Assembly (NCBI RefSeq): GCF_901538265.1
Contig: NZ_LR593886.1
Coordinates: 9,817,738-9,881,737 of the forward strand
From: Gemmata massiliana
GTDB taxonomy: Bacteria > Planctomycetota > Planctomycetia > Gemmatales > Gemmataceae
Reading direction: 5' to 3'
DNA length: 64,000 nucleotides
The position numbers and the translations under genes are program-made. Below the pieces are notes generated by a model that was not told where the DNA came from, did no database searches, and worked only from the letters and a program-made list of their open reading frames with translations. Below are positions 9,264 through 19,768 of the stretch, piece by piece. How positions within the stretch are numbered: position 1 is the stretch's first letter; each line of letters opens with the position of its first letter.

Positions 9264-9623
9264 ATGTTACGGACGTGCGTGATTTGCTGCGCGCTGGTCG
9301 GGGTTCTCAGCTTGGCGGTCGGGTGCAACCTGTCAAAAGATACAAAGGCCACGCCGACAAAGAAGGAAGAGGCGGTGACCCTCTATAAATCGGATCTGGA
9401 CAAGGTTGAAAAGCAAATCAACGACCTGAAGACAAAGGCGGAGAAAGCCGCGGGTGAGGAGAAGACCAAACTGGAAGCGAAGTTGAAAGACGCCACCACC
9501 AAGCGCGACGCGGCCAAAAAGAAACTGGAAGAACTGGAAAAGGCCGCGTCCGACAAGTGGGAAGCCGTGAGCAAAGAAGCCAAGACCGCGGTCGAAGACC
9601 TGGAGAAAGCGGTCAAGGAGTAA
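9264..9623 (+). CDS. Small lipoprotein with coiled-coil body
   Basis: A 119-residue protein starting at the ATG after GAGGG. The signal peptide ends in a lipobox (LAVGC, cysteine at residue 20), so it is probably a membrane-anchored lipoprotein. The rest is highly charged and alpha-helical, with heptad-like Lys/Glu/Ala/Leu patterning (YKSDLDKVEKQINDLK and onward) typical of a coiled coil. The frame is open upstream to 8988 but lacks a plausible start there. It resembles small periplasmic coiled-coil lipoproteins in general architecture only. A hairpin terminator follows. Confidence 0.75.
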   Translation: MLRTCVICCALVGVLSLAVGCNLSKDTKATPTKKEEAVTLYKSDLDKVEKQINDLKTKAEKAAGEEKTKLEAKLKDATTKRDAAKKKLEELEKAASDKWEAVSKEAKTAVEDLEKAVKE

Positions 9624-9635
9624 CGCGGCCCCCCC

Positions 9636-9670
9636 GCTCCATGACGACCGAGCCTCGGTCGTCATGGAGC
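9636..9670 (+). terminator. Hairpin terminator after small lipoprotein
   Basis: Perfect 15-base arms (GCTCCATGACGACCG at 9636-9650 and its complement at 9656-9670) with a 5-nt loop, 12 bases after the stop. No T-run follows. Confidence 0.6.
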
Positions 9671-9760
9671 ACTCAACGATCCACGTTGGTACCTGAAGGC
9701 GTGGTACCCATTCGAGTACGAGAGGCCACAATCGGCCGCGAACACAGCACGCGAACCGAC

Positions 9761-11176
9761 TCAGGCGATCGCGTCTTTGATGACGTGCCCGAACACGTCC
9801 GTGAGGCGGAAGTCGCGGCCCGCGTGCCGGTACGTCAGCTTCTCGTGATCGAAGCCGAGTTGATTCAGGATCGTGGCCTGCACGTCGTGGACGTGAACGC
9901 CGCCCTCTGCCGGGTGGAAGCCCAGTTCGTCTGTCTTGCCAAGCGTAACGCCCGGTTTAGTTCCGCCGCCCGCCATCCAGATCGTGAACGCCTGCGGGTG
10001 GTGGTCGCGCCCCAAACTGCGCCCGAGCACCGGGTTCGATTCCACCATCGGCGTGCGACCGAATTCGCCGCCCCAAACGACCAGCGTGCTGTCGAGCAGC
10101 CCCTTGCGCTTCAGATCGGCGACGAGTGCCGCTGACGCTTGATCGGTCACCTTGCAGTTGTTGCGCAGGTTCCCGACCACGTCCGAGTGCGCGTCCCAGC
10201 CCTCGTGATAGATGGTGATGAACCGCACCCCGCGTTCCACCATCCGGCGCGCGAGCAGGCACGCACGAGCAAAACTCGGTTTGTCCGGATCGGCGCCGTA
10301 GAGGTCGAGCACCTTCTTCGGCTCCTTCCGCAAGTCGGTCAGTTCCGGGGCGGCCGTCTGGAGTCGGCCGGCCATTTCATACGCCGCGGTACGAGTTGCG
10401 ATCTCGGGATCGCCCACCGCGCCGAGCCGCTTCTTGTTCATTTCGGCAACGAGATCGAGCGTGTCCTTCTGGAGCGCGGCATCGAACCCGGCGGGCGACG
10501 ACACGTTCAGGATCGGGTCACCCTGATTGCGGAACCGCGTACCGGTGTAGATGGTCGGCAGGAACCCGCTGCTCCAGTTGGCCGCGCCGCCGCTGATCCC
10601 GGCCCCGGTAGACATCACCACGAACGCGGGCAGTTCCTTCGTCGCGCACCCGAGTGCGTACACCGCCCACGACCCGATGCTCGGCCGCCCCGGTTGCGAG
10701 AACCCGGTGTTGAAGAAGATTTGCGCCGGGGCGTGGTTGAACTGGTCCGTGTGGACGGCCTTCAGGAAACACACGTCGTCGACCGTCTTCGCGAGGTGCG
10801 GCAGCATCTCGGACAGTTCCGCGCCGCACTTCCCGTGCTTGGCGAACTTGAATTGCGGTCCGAGAACCGCCGCATCCGGGCGAATGAATGCGTAGCGCTG
10901 CCCCTTGATGACCTCGGGCGGGAGCGGTTTACCTTCGAGCTTGGCCAGCGCCGGTTTGTAGTCAAACAGGTCGAGCTGGCTCGGCGCCCCGGTCATGAAC
11001 AGGTGAATGACCGCCTTCGCTTTGCTCGGAAAGTGCGGCTCTTTCGGCGCGAGCGGATCGACGGCGCGCACGGGCTCGGCGCCGCGGGCGTTGCCCACGA
11101 GCAGCGACGCGAGCGCGGCCTTACCGAGCCCGTAGCCGCAGTCGCGGAAGAAGTGCCGACGGGTGATCTCGATCAC
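9761..11176 (-). CDS. DUF1501 domain protein (exported, Tat signal)
   Basis: A 471-residue member of the planctomycete DUF1501 family, distantly related to sulfatases and alkaline phosphatases. A twin-arginine signal (TRRHFFRDCGYGLGKAA) at the N-terminus predicts export of a folded protein. Family motifs include FMTGAPSQLDLFDYKP near 60-75, GGEFGRTPM and DHHPQAFTIWMAGGG. The enzymatic activity of the family is not established. It starts 3 nt after the stop of the upstream PSD1 gene and is surely co-transcribed with it; this pair recurs many times in planctomycete genomes. Confidence 0.92.
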   Translation of the reverse strand: MIEITRRHFFRDCGYGLGKAALASLLVGNARGAEPVRAVDPLAPKEPHFPSKAKAVIHLFMTGAPSQLDLFDYKPALAKLEGKPLPPEVIKGQRYAFIRPDAAVLGPQFKFAKHGKCGAELSEMLPHLAKTVDDVCFLKAVHTDQFNHAPAQIFFNTGFSQPGRPSIGSWAVYALGCATKELPAFVVMSTGAGISGGAANWSSGFLPTIYTGTRFRNQGDPILNVSSPAGFDAALQKDTLDLVAEMNKKRLGAVGDPEIATRTAAYEMAGRLQTAAPELTDLRKEPKKVLDLYGADPDKPSFARACLLARRMVERGVRFITIYHEGWDAHSDVVGNLRNNCKVTDQASAALVADLKRKGLLDSTLVVWGGEFGRTPMVESNPVLGRSLGRDHHPQAFTIWMAGGGTKPGVTLGKTDELGFHPAEGGVHVHDVQATILNQLGFDHEKLTYRHAGRDFRLTDVFGHVIKDAIA

Positions 11177-11179
11177 GAC

Positions 11180-14100
11180 TCACTCCCGGGTTACGAATTC
11201 GTCGAAGTTCAGGACCGCCCGGGCTGTGGCGGTCCAGGCCGCACGCGCCACGGCTTCTTGCGCGGTGCCGGCGACGGTCGCGGCGCGCTTCGGATCGTCC
11301 GTGAATCGTGCGTACTGCGTCTCGTAGAACTTGGTCAGCAGCGACAACTCTTCGGCGGTCGGCGGGCGCACGAGGCACAGTCGCACGAGGTATTGCACCC
11401 GCTCGGTCGTTGAGCCGTCGTGTGCGGCCGCCCGTCGGCCGAGCGACTGCGCCACTTCGAGCAGCACCGCATCGTTCAGCATCGTGAGTGCTTGCAGCGC
11501 GGTGTTTGACACCTCGCGCCGGGCGGTACAAGCCTCGCCACTAGGGGCATCGAACGTGTTGGACATCGCATACGGGGCCGTGCGCTTGGTGAACGTGTAC
11601 AGCCCGCGCCGGTACCGGTCCTCGCCCTCGCTCACCTTCCAGGAGAGTTGACCATAAGTCCCCTCGGTCGTCACTCCCGGCGGTTGCGGCGGGAACACGC
11701 TCGGGCCATACATTTTCGTCGAGAGCAACCCGGCCGCCGTCAGCGCCGAATCGCGGATTTGCTCCGCTTCGAGGCGCACCCGCGGGCCGCGGGCCAGGAG
11801 CTTGTTCTCCGAGTCTTTCGCCAGCAATTCGGGCGTCACTTCGGACGCTTGCCGGTAGGTCGCGGACGTAACGATGAGCCGGTGTAGTTTCTTCACGCTC
11901 CACCCGCTCTCGCGGAACTCCAGCGCGAGCCAGTCGAGCAGTTCCGGGTTCGTGGGGACTTCGCCCTGGTAGCCGAAGTCGTCGAGTGTGCGAACGAGCC
12001 CACGACCGAAGAACGAGTGCCAGTGGCGGTTTACAGTGACTCGCGCCGTGAGCGGGTTCTCCGGCGCCACGAGCCACTTCGCGAACGTGAGCCGGTTCAC
12101 CTCCACCCCTTTCGGTAACGGCGGCAGCACCGTGGGGACACCGGGTCGTACTTCCTCTTTCGGTTCCAGGAACTCACCGCGGTGGTGGCGGAATGTCGGC
12201 CGTGGGTGGTCCGTCGGGCGCTCGCGCATCACGAGCGTCGTTGGGGGCACGGGAAGCTGCTTGCGAAGTGCATTAATCTCGTCGCGGGCGGACTTCAGTT
12301 CCGGCGCGATCGTGAGCCAGTGACGGAACAGAACAGCTCGTTCCGCACGAGTGAGCGATTCCGCGGGGTGCGTGAAAAGCTCCTCTACCTCCGCGGGCAG
12401 GTCACGGGCCGCGACCGGGCGGCTCTCGGTTGTCACCGCGAGGCGGAATCGGCCGAGACTGGCGGCGTAGTGGCGCTCGAAGAGGAGTTCGAGTTGTGCG
12501 CCTTTCGTTGTGAGCGGTTGCGCGAGGTTGAACACCGCGGATGAAGCGACGCCCGCTCGTCCGCTTCCGGCCCAACCGGTGAACGGGTGGCCGTCCAGCG
12601 CCATTTTCGCGCCCAAGTTCGCGCGCACGTGCGATTCGGAGGCCCCCGAGATCGCCACCGGCTTTCCGTTCGTGGTAAGCGTGAACTCGCTCAGCAGGAA
12701 ATCGCCCTTCGGTCCCTCGTAGTACGCGCGGCCGGGGCCAGAATCGGGTAAACGGCTGTCTGGTAAGGCTTCGATCCGAATCGCCGTGATTCCGGCGGGC
12801 AGATCATTGAGAGTGAGCGCGTACAAGTCGCGTTTCTGAGCGTCACCGCTCGCGAACACCGAATCGTCCGCTTGCAGCGCGAGCTTCGTTGGTGCCGCTT
12901 CCATCTTCGTTGGCCGTACCGTCGTCCACTTCACCGCTTGTTTGCGCCCCGCAGACACCCACTCATCGAACGCGGTCGCGAGCACTTCCGGGGCGACTTT
13001 CTTGATCGCCTCCTCTTGTGCAACGCGGATCTTCGACTCAATTTCGGCCCGCTTCTTGGTGAGTTCCGGCGTCGGGACCGGGAGTTCCGGTTCGTCCGCG
13101 TTGTTCAGGAGCGCGAAGAAGCGGAAGTACTCGGTGTGCGTGATCGGGTCGAACTTGTGCGTGTGGCACTGCGCGCACCCAACGGTGAGTCCGAGCCACA
13201 CGGTTCCCGTCACGCTCGTGCGGTCGGTGATCGCGTAGTAGCGGAACTCCTGCGGGTCGATGCCGCCCTCTTCGTTGAGCATCGTGTTGCGGTGGAACCC
13301 GGTCGCAATCTGAGAAGCGAGCGAAGGAGCAGCTCCCTTTTCGACCTTAAGCATGTCCCCCGCGAGTTGCTCGATCGTGAACTGGTCGAACGGCATGTCG
13401 TCGTTGAGCGCGCGAATGACCCAATCGCGGTAGGGCCAAATGGAGCGCCCGCGGTCCTTTTCGTAGCCGTTGGTGTCCGCGTAGCGGGCGAGGTCGAGCC
13501 ACTTTCGCGCCCAGCGCTCGCCGTAACGCGGCGACTTCAATAACGCATCGACCACCTTCTCGTAAGCGTTCGGCGACCGATCCTTGACGAATGTGTCCAC
13601 CTCTTCCGGCGTGGGCGGAATACCAATCAGGTCGAGGTACACCCGGCGAATCAGTGTGTAGCGGTCCGCTTCGGGCGACAGGGCTAGCCCCTCTTTTTGG
13701 AGGCGAGCCGCGATGAACGCATCAATGGGATTGCGGACGGTTACCTTCGCGTTTGTGATCTCGGGCACGGGAGGCCGCTTCGGTGGCACGAAGCTCCAGT
13801 GGGCCGCATACGGCGAACCGGCGGCGATCCACGCCTTCAGCGTCTGCTTCTCCTTGGCTGTGAGAGCAATTTTCGTCGACGGCGGTGGCATCACCTCGCC
13901 TTCGTCGGTCGTTTCGATGCGCCGGAGGAACTCGCTGTCGTTCGCTTTACCGAGAGTAGCTTCCGCCCCCTCGCGCATATCGAGCCGGAGCTTGGCCTTG
14001 CGGCTCTTCTCGTCCGGGCCGTGGCACTTGAAGCACCGCGCAGCCAGAATCGGCCGCACGTCGCGGTTGAAATCCACCTGAGTGTGGGCCAACTCGGGAG

Positions 14101-14191
14101 CGGGCTTCGCGGGCGGATCGGCGAATGCAACCGTCCCCGCGACTGCGCCGGCGAGCAAAACAAATATGGACGTGGGCCAGAAGGCCTTCAT
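11180..14191 (-). CDS. PSD1-type cytochrome c protein (PSCyt1-DUF1549-DUF1553)
   Basis: About 1003 residues from the ATG at 14191, which begins a normal signal peptide (MKAFWPTSIFVLLAGAVAG); an in-frame GTG/ATG-type start further up at 14269 is less likely. After it comes a Planctomycetes cytochrome C domain with haem motif CFKCH, then DUF1549 (from DAFIAARL, with PPTPEEVDTF and a second CAQCHTHKFDP haem-like motif), a middle carbohydrate-binding-like region, and DUF1553 to the end. These large exported proteins are linked in the literature to breakdown of complex polysaccharides, but their chemistry is not settled. It is the first gene of the operon with DUF1501. Confidence 0.93.
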   Translation of the reverse strand: MKAFWPTSIFVLLAGAVAGTVAFADPPAKPAPELAHTQVDFNRDVRPILAARCFKCHGPDEKSRKAKLRLDMREGAEATLGKANDSEFLRRIETTDEGEVMPPPSTKIALTAKEKQTLKAWIAAGSPYAAHWSFVPPKRPPVPEITNAKVTVRNPIDAFIAARLQKEGLALSPEADRYTLIRRVYLDLIGIPPTPEEVDTFVKDRSPNAYEKVVDALLKSPRYGERWARKWLDLARYADTNGYEKDRGRSIWPYRDWVIRALNDDMPFDQFTIEQLAGDMLKVEKGAAPSLASQIATGFHRNTMLNEEGGIDPQEFRYYAITDRTSVTGTVWLGLTVGCAQCHTHKFDPITHTEYFRFFALLNNADEPELPVPTPELTKKRAEIESKIRVAQEEAIKKVAPEVLATAFDEWVSAGRKQAVKWTTVRPTKMEAAPTKLALQADDSVFASGDAQKRDLYALTLNDLPAGITAIRIEALPDSRLPDSGPGRAYYEGPKGDFLLSEFTLTTNGKPVAISGASESHVRANLGAKMALDGHPFTGWAGSGRAGVASSAVFNLAQPLTTKGAQLELLFERHYAASLGRFRLAVTTESRPVAARDLPAEVEELFTHPAESLTRAERAVLFRHWLTIAPELKSARDEINALRKQLPVPPTTLVMRERPTDHPRPTFRHHRGEFLEPKEEVRPGVPTVLPPLPKGVEVNRLTFAKWLVAPENPLTARVTVNRHWHSFFGRGLVRTLDDFGYQGEVPTNPELLDWLALEFRESGWSVKKLHRLIVTSATYRQASEVTPELLAKDSENKLLARGPRVRLEAEQIRDSALTAAGLLSTKMYGPSVFPPQPPGVTTEGTYGQLSWKVSEGEDRYRRGLYTFTKRTAPYAMSNTFDAPSGEACTARREVSNTALQALTMLNDAVLLEVAQSLGRRAAAHDGSTTERVQYLVRLCLVRPPTAEELSLLTKFYETQYARFTDDPKRAATVAGTAQEAVARAAWTATARAVLNFDEFVTRE

Positions 14192-14599
14192 GGAATCGCC
14201 TCGTATCTCTGAGCTACCCCGCTGTAACCGTTCGGGCAGTTGTCTCTCAGTATCGTAGGTTGCGAGCAATTGAGGGTTGTGACCGCGTTTTAAGCATCTA
14301 GCGGTGTCGGTTGGCGGGGTGGGTGAAAACCGCTCGTGTGGTAGGCGAGGTTATTGTGCCACTAATCGTGCCCGAACGGAACCCGAAAGTGATCGTAGTT
14401 ATGAAGTTGCTTGGTTCGATACTTTGGGAATGAAAAGGAATCACTCCGCATCTGGGTGATTTCGTTCGCGCCGGGCCAAAAACGAACATGCGGGTCGCGC
14501 CGGGCACTCCGTTTGCGCCCACCTTGCTGCTTGCTTCTGCCCGGTCGTACAATGCCCGGTATCATTTGCGGGTCTGACCCACGGTTCACGGTGCGCGCG
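14192..14599. other. Divergent intergenic region
   Basis: About 400 bp between the divergent PSD1 and dxr genes. It should hold both promoters. I see no conserved frame, RNA or strong repeat in it; the dxr frame is open through most of it but lacks the family's sequence there. Confidence 0.4.
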
Positions 14600-15805
14600 A
14601 TGCCGTCCCCCACATTTACCGCCCAACGCCCGCGGCGGGTCGCGCTACTCGGTTCTACCGGGTCCATCGGAACTAGCACGCTCGACGTGGTGCGACACCT
14701 CCCTGACCGGCTCGAAGTTGCGGGACTCGCGGCTCATTCCAAATGGGAGCAGCTCGCCGGCCAGTGCCGAGAGTTCAAGCCGCGGTTCGCGGTGTTGTGC
14801 GACCCGGTCGCGTTCAAACAGGCCGACCGATCGGCGTTCCCAAAGGAAACCGAGCTACTGTGCGGCGAGGATGCCGTCGCCCGGCTCGTGACCGACGCGG
14901 GAACGGATGTCGTTGTTTCGGCAGTAGTTGGGGCCGCGGGACTAGCGGGGACGTGGGCGGCACTCGAAGCCGGGAAAACGGTCGCACTCGCGAACAAGGA
15001 AACGCTCGTCGTGGCCGGGCCGCTCGTGACCGAACTTGCGGCCGAGCGCGGCGCCAAACTACTCCCGGTCGATAGCGAGCACTCCGCGATCTTTCAGGCG
15101 CTCACCGGACACACGCCGGCCGATGTGACCCGCGTGGTACTTACCGCCAGCGGCGGACCGTTTCGGGGCAAGCGCGCCCCGGAACTTGAGGCCGTCACCC
15201 CGGCCCAGGCGCTCAAGCACCCCACCTGGCAGATGGGGCCGAAGATCACGATCGACTCCGCGACACTGATGAACAAGGCGCTCGAGGTCATCGAGGCGCG
15301 CTGGCTGTTCGGGCTGGCCGCGGAGCAGATCGACGTGATCGTTCACCCGGAATCGATCGTCCACTCGTTCGTCGAGTTCGCCGACGGCTCGGTTCTCGCG
15401 CAACTTTCCCCCCCCGACATGCGACTGCCGATCCAGCTCGCGCTCCTGTACCCCGAGCGTCTCGGCGGCCCAGCCAAGCGCCTGGACTGGCAGAAGTTCT
15501 CCGCGCTGAACTTCGAGCAGCCCGACCGGGAGACGTTCGCCGCACTGGAGTTGGGGTTTGAAGTGGCCCGGAGCGGCGGAACCTGTGGGGCTGTGCTCAA
15601 CGCCGCGAACGAGGCCGCGGTCGGTCGGTTCCTGAACGGTGAGTTCGCTTTTCTCGACATCGCCCGGTGCTGCCGGGCGGTGCTCTCTTCGCACGACTAT
15701 GAAACCCGCCCCACGCTCGAACGGCTCAAGGCCCTCGATGCGTGGGCGCGGCAGGAGGTAGCCCGTTGGACCCGAACCCGAACGCCGGTAGCTCCGTCCC
15801 CGTGA
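14600..15805 (+). CDS. dxr: 1-deoxy-D-xylulose 5-phosphate reductoisomerase
   Basis: Converts DXP to 2-C-methyl-D-erythritol 4-phosphate with NADPH, the committed step of the MEP isoprenoid pathway, in the cytoplasm. From the ATG at 14600 it is 401 residues, the normal family length. The NADPH loop is [16 protein letters not shown]; the active-site segments [23 protein letters not shown] (metal-binding D and E), [10 protein letters not shown] and [23 protein letters not shown] are all intact. The frame runs upstream to 14411 but that extension is not family-like. Its 3' end overlaps rseP. Confidence 0.96.
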   Translation: MPSPTFTAQRPRRVALLGSTGSIGTSTLDVVRHLPDRLEVAGLAAHSKWEQLAGQCREFKPRFAVLCDPVAFKQADRSAFPKETELLCGEDAVARLVTDAGTDVVVSAVVGAAGLAGTWAALEAGKTVALANKETLVVAGPLVTELAAERGAKLLPVDSEHSAIFQALTGHTPADVTRVVLTASGGPFRGKRAPELEAVTPAQALKHPTWQMGPKITIDSATLMNKALEVIEARWLFGLAAEQIDVIVHPESIVHSFVEFADGSVLAQLSPPDMRLPIQLALLYPERLGGPAKRLDWQKFSALNFEQPDRETFAALELGFEVARSGGTCGAVLNAANEAAVGRFLNGEFAFLDIARCCRAVLSSHDYETRPTLERLKALDAWARQEVARWTRTRTPVAPSP

Positions 15806-18153
15806 ACCCGCCGGGGGCGCCCGCTCCCGGTGGCGAACCGGACCACAGCGGTGAGGTCTCCGCGGTCAAGTCATGGGTGCGCGAGAACGCCTTCTCGCTG
15901 GTCACCACCGCCGTCGTGATCGCGCTCGTGTGCGCGTATCTCGACCCGATCGACACCCTCAAGGTGGTGCTCGGGCTGGGGTTCATCATCTTCATCCACG
16001 AACTCGGGCACTTCCTCGCGGCGAAGTGGTGCGACGTTCACGTCAACATGTTCAGCATCGGGTTCGGCCCGGCGGTGCCGTTCTGCCAGTACAAGTGGGG
16101 CGAGACCACGTACAAGATCGGCATCATCCCGTTGGGCGGGTTCGTGCAGATGGTCGGCGAAGGCGACGGCGGTGACAACGAGGAGGCCGAGGACGACCCG
16201 CGGAGCTTCCGCAAGAAAACCGTGGGCCAGCGGATGCTCATCATCTCCGCGGGCGTGGTGATGAACATCATCCTCGGGATGGCGTGCTTCGTTGCCGCGT
16301 ACCTGCACGGCGTTCAGGAGAAGCCGGGCACAATCAACACCGTCGAGAGCGGTGGGGCCGCGTGGCGCGCCGGGATGCGCACCGACGACCACATCACCGA
16401 AATCGGCGGGCGCAAGAAACCGTTCTTCGATGACATTCGCCCGATCGTGATGAGCACCCAGAAGGACGAACAGGTGCCCATCGAGTGGGAGCGGAACGGG
16501 GTCGCGTCGGGCGCCAAATCCGTTTCCCCGCTCCGCGAAGAGGGGCAGCGGTTCCCGCAACTCGGGGTCTCGCCGCCGTACAACTTGGTCCTCATGACCG
16601 GGCCGAAGCGGTCGACGTTCACACCACTGACCGCCGGCTCACCGGCCGCGGCCACCGACCCGAAGTTCCTGCCCGGCGACCGCGTCGTCGCGATGAGTGA
16701 CCCCGCGAACCCCGCGACTATAACGCCCGTCGCGACCTACAGCGATTATCACCGCCGCATGGTATTGCTCGCAGGTAAGGACGTGACGTTCCATGTGGCC
16801 CGTGTCGGGGCCGGGAGCGAGACGCAACCGACCGCAATTACCGTCAAACCTTCGTACCGCTACGACCTCGGGATGCGGATGCGAATGGGCGAGATCAGCG
16901 CATTGCGCGTGAGTGGCAGCGCCGAGAAGGTGGGCGTGATCGCCCATACCGAAGGCGCCCAGCCGAAGCGCGGCGACCGGATCAAAGCGGTCATGCTGCC
17001 GCCGGACGAGAAGGGCAAGCGCGTCTGGTACGTCAACGGTTTGGATTGGAAGAAAAAGGAGTTCGAGACGCCCGATCAGAAGGCCGTGGACGTGCGCCCG
17101 CTCGACCCGCTGCTGCTGCCGCACCAGTTGAACCAGTGGGCGGCGGGTAAGGCCGGCCCCCTGTCGGTGGAACTGGTTCTGTCGCGTGAGGCGCACCCGA
17201 CCGACGAACAGGTCCGGCTGAAACTCGACTTCGACCCGTCGTTCCGGTTCGATCGTGAGACGCAGGTGCTCCCGAACAGCCCGTTACCGATCAGTGGGCT
17301 GGGATTGGCTTACTGGGTCGAACCGGTCGTCGATGACGTCGCGTCGGACGGTCCCGCGGCCAAGGCCAAAACGACTCCCGGCGAGCTTCCGGACGGGTGG
17401 TACTACCGCATCCGACGATCCCTGGGGCTGGACCCCCGAGACGTGGAACCGGGCGGGGAAGAGAAAGCGCTCCGGCCGAATGACACCATCGTCGGTGTGC
17501 GATTTAAGGGCCAGGGGGCCGACGGCAAGCCGTTACCCGGTGAGTGGAAAGACGAACTCCAGGCGCACCCGTGGGCGGCAGTTGATTTCACCTATCAGAG
17601 CCTTCCGCCGTTCGAGATCGACCTGAAAGTGAAGCGCAGCGAGACCGAGACGTTCACGGTAACGCTCCAGGGGCGGCCGAACACGGAGTTCCCGACCAGC
17701 GAGCGCGGACTGGTGTTCCAGTCCGAGAACCAGATCCAGAAAGCGGCCGACGTGGGCGACGCGATCGAACTGGGTGCCCGGCGCACCGGGCGGTTCATCA
17801 AGGTCGTGTACATGAACCTGTACGCGATGGCGTTCGGGCGCGTGAGTGTGAAGACGATGAGCGGGCCGCTGACGATCGCGACCGTGTCCTACCGGTTCGC
17901 GGGCGAGGACTTCTGGCAGTTCCTGTTGTTCCTCGGCATGATCTCGGTGAACCTCGCGGTAGTGAACTTCTTGCCGATCCCGGTGCTGGACGGCGGGCAC
18001 ATGGTGTTCCTGATACTCGAAAAGATCCTCGGGCGCCCCGTGCCGGAGCGCATGTTCGCGATCGCGATGTACACCGGCCTGTTTTTGATCTTATCTCTGA
18101 TGGTGTTCGTGATCTTCCTCGACGTGGGGCGACTGTTCTTCGGCAAGTTCTAA
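15766..18153 (+). CDS. rseP: RseP-type site-2 membrane metalloprotease, enlarged
   Basis: An intramembrane zinc protease (M50) that in other bacteria cleaves anti-sigma factors and signal-peptide remnants. HELGH lies near residues 78-82 in the first helix, and the second zinc-binding motif [12 protein letters not shown] near the C-terminus; both are intact. It is about 795 residues against ~450 in E. coli; the extra length is a large region between the catalytic helices with at least one recognisable PDZ-like part ([17 protein letters not shown]). I favour the TTG at 15766 because AGGAGG lies 7 nt before it; a GTG at 15742 has no such site. The start is inside dxr, so translation is probably coupled. 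Confidence 0.9.
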   Translation: MDPNPNAGSSVPVNPPGAPAPGGEPDHSGEVSAVKSWVRENAFSLVTTAVVIALVCAYLDPIDTLKVVLGLGFIIFIHELGHFLAAKWCDVHVNMFSIGFGPAVPFCQYKWGETTYKIGIIPLGGFVQMVGEGDGGDNEEAEDDPRSFRKKTVGQRMLIISAGVVMNIILGMACFVAAYLHGVQEKPGTINTVESGGAAWRAGMRTDDHITEIGGRKKPFFDDIRPIVMSTQKDEQVPIEWERNGVASGAKSVSPLREEGQRFPQLGVSPPYNLVLMTGPKRSTFTPLTAGSPAAATDPKFLPGDRVVAMSDPANPATITPVATYSDYHRRMVLLAGKDVTFHVARVGAGSETQPTAITVKPSYRYDLGMRMRMGEISALRVSGSAEKVGVIAHTEGAQPKRGDRIKAVMLPPDEKGKRVWYVNGLDWKKKEFETPDQKAVDVRPLDPLLLPHQLNQWAAGKAGPLSVELVLSREAHPTDEQVRLKLDFDPSFRFDRETQVLPNSPLPISGLGLAYWVEPVVDDVASDGPAAKAKTTPGELPDGWYYRIRRSLGLDPRDVEPGGEEKALRPNDTIVGVRFKGQGADGKPLPGEWKDELQAHPWAAVDFTYQSLPPFEIDLKVKRSETETFTVTLQGRPNTEFPTSERGLVFQSENQIQKAADVGDAIELGARRTGRFIKVVYMNLYAMAFGRVSVKTMSGPLTIATVSYRFAGEDFWQFLLFLGMISVNLAVVNFLPIPVLDGGHMVFLILEKILGRPVPERMFAIAMYTGLFLILSLMVFVIFLDVGRLFFGKF

Positions 18154-18165
18154 CGGTCGTGTTCC

Positions 18166-18197
18166 AAAGCCGCGAGCAGAATGCTCGCGGCTTTTTT
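18166..18197 (+). terminator. Rho-independent terminator of dxr-rseP
   Basis: Thirteen-base perfect arms (AAAGCCGCGAGCA at 18166-18178, complement at 18182-18194) with a 3-nt loop, running into TTTTTT. Confidence 0.9.
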
Positions 18198-18210
18198 CTT
18201 TGCTGCACCT

Positions 18211-19059
18211 TTATTTCTTGCGACTCGCAAAGAACTCAGCAATCAGTCGCTTCGATTCGTCCGACCCGGCCAGGCGCATGAACGCTTCGGTTTCGAGTTT
18301 GATCGCATCGTAAAGCGGTAGTGCGGCCCCTTCGCTCGTCACGCGAATCGCTTCCTGGGCAGCAATCGTGTCGGCGAGCACCGTGCTGGAAGTGGCTTTG
18401 GGTAGCGGGGCTTGCTTCTTTGCGCGAACCATACGGGCATCAGCGTGTTGATTTACCCTCGTCGCGGCTTCTTCGATCAACAGGCTCGAGTCCACCGTTG
18501 TGTCAACAAGCCCCGTCTTAGCCGCGTTGTGGCCAGAATCACTTCGCCCCGAGGTCACCATCTCGATTGCTTCTTTGGCGCCCACAATTCGCGGTAATCG
18601 CTGTGTCCCTCCCCAACCGGGAATTAGCCCGAGCTTCACCTCCGGTAACCCGAGTTGCACCTTCGGATTCGTACCGCAGACGCGGTAATCACATGCCAGC
18701 GCGACTTCCAGTCCGCCGCCCAGCGCCGCGCCGTCGATCGCCGCCCACGCCGGGAACGGGAGCGCTTCCAGTTGTTCGAGCACGCGCAAGCCCAGTTCGA
18801 TAAACGCCCGCACTTCGGGATCGTTCGGGCCGGGGGCGTTCGCGAGGAGCTTCAAATCGGCACCTGCGATGAAGATGCCCGGCTTCGCGCTCGCGAGCAC
18901 CAGCCCCTTCACGTCCGTGCGGCGGTCGAGGGCGGCGAGCGCGTTACCGAACTCGGCCCACAACTCGCGCGTGAGCACGTTCGCTTTGTTGCCCGGTTGA
19001 TCGAACGTGAGCACCGCGACGGAATCGGGGCGCACGGACACTGTGATTGCTTGTGACAT
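18211..19059 (-). CDS. Enoyl-CoA hydratase/isomerase family protein
   Basis: A crotonase-fold protein of 282 residues from ATG 19059. Visible motifs are the oxyanion-hole segment ASAKPGIFIAGADLKLL near 57-73 and the second oxyanion/catalytic segment AAIDGAALGGGLEVALACDYRV near 98-119, followed by LGLPEVKLGLIPGWGGTQRLPRIVG. The two usual catalytic glutamates are not both certain: the position after GGG is GLE and that after LPE is VKLG, consistent with a hydratase. It probably hydrates trans-2-enoyl-CoA in fatty acid oxidation. The frame extends upstream to 19215 without family similarity. Confidence 0.88.
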   Translation of the reverse strand: MSQAITVSVRPDSVAVLTFDQPGNKANVLTRELWAEFGNALAALDRRTDVKGLVLASAKPGIFIAGADLKLLANAPGPNDPEVRAFIELGLRVLEQLEALPFPAWAAIDGAALGGGLEVALACDYRVCGTNPKVQLGLPEVKLGLIPGWGGTQRLPRIVGAKEAIEMVTSGRSDSGHNAAKTGLVDTTVDSSLLIEEAATRVNQHADARMVRAKKQAPLPKATSSTVLADTIAAQEAIRVTSEGAALPLYDAIKLETEAFMRLAGSDESKRLIAEFFASRKK

Positions 19060-19099
19060 GGCGGCACCGAGGCGGCGGGCGACGCGGGCATTGTACCGC

Positions 19100-19768
19100 T
19101 TAGCGCCACCGGCGCGGAATACGTTCGCCCGGTTCGCGGCGCACCACGGGGTGCCGGTCCAGCCCCAGAGCGGGCAGGAGCCCGTCGTGCGTCTGGGTAC
19201 CGACGAACGCGCCACTCTTCACGTACTTGGCCGCCAGCTTGCTCGTGTCGGGTTCGCCCACGCGGAGCACCGGTTGGATCAGGTGGTGCAAGTTCGGGTC
19301 GGCGTAAGTGACCGCGTGAACGCAGTGCTGAACTTTCCGATTGCCACAAAACGAATCGATGCTCCGGAACCGCACCGCGCCGCTATCGAGCGTGCGGACC
19401 TGCTCGACCGCGAGTTCGTACCGGCGCGCGTCCGTCTCGAACGGCCCCCACATCGACATGCGCGAACCGGTGTGCTCAGCTTTTGCGAACGTCTCTTCCA
19501 GGGTGTAGTTCTTCCCGGCCACGGGCCGTACCCGCAACGGCTGCACTGGCCCCTCTGCCGGGAGCCAACTGATGGTGACTTGCTCGATGGCGAGTTTGCC
19601 GTCCGTCCCCGGTGTCGTTTTCACGAACGTTGCCCAGGTATGCGCGGTGCGCGGACTAAACGGCACCGACTGCCCGGCAAACAGAATGAAGTAGTACCGC
19701 GGTGCGGGCGCTTCCGGTGCGGGCGGGGGCAAAGCGGGCGCGAGCAGCGCGGCGAGCCAAACAGACAT
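19100..19768 (-). CDS. Secreted protein of unknown function
   Basis: Starts at ATG 19768, with GGGAG six nt before it, giving 222 residues. The N-terminus (SVWLAALLAPALPPPAPEAPAP) is a signal peptide followed by a Pro-rich stretch. The mature part begins YYFILFAGQSVPF and includes HTWATFVKT, SFCGNRKVQHCVHAVTYADPNLHHL and a C-terminal basic tail ending RIPRRWR; two cysteines could pair. I recognise no family with certainty. It looks exported and globular. It lies 40 bp from the start of the enoyl-CoA hydratase and could be co-transcribed with it. Confidence 0.65.
   Translation of the reverse strand: MSVWLAALLAPALPPPAPEAPAPRYYFILFAGQSVPFSPRTAHTWATFVKTTPGTDGKLAIEQVTISWLPAEGPVQPLRVRPVAGKNYTLEETFAKAEHTGSRMSMWGPFETDARRYELAVEQVRTLDSGAVRFRSIDSFCGNRKVQHCVHAVTYADPNLHHLIQPVLRVGEPDTSKLAAKYVKSGAFVGTQTHDGLLPALGLDRHPVVRREPGERIPRRWR

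Noticed and set aside
10025-10050. GGGTTCGATTCC resembling a tRNA T-loop
   Set aside because: It is inside the DUF1501 gene and lacks any cloverleaf context.
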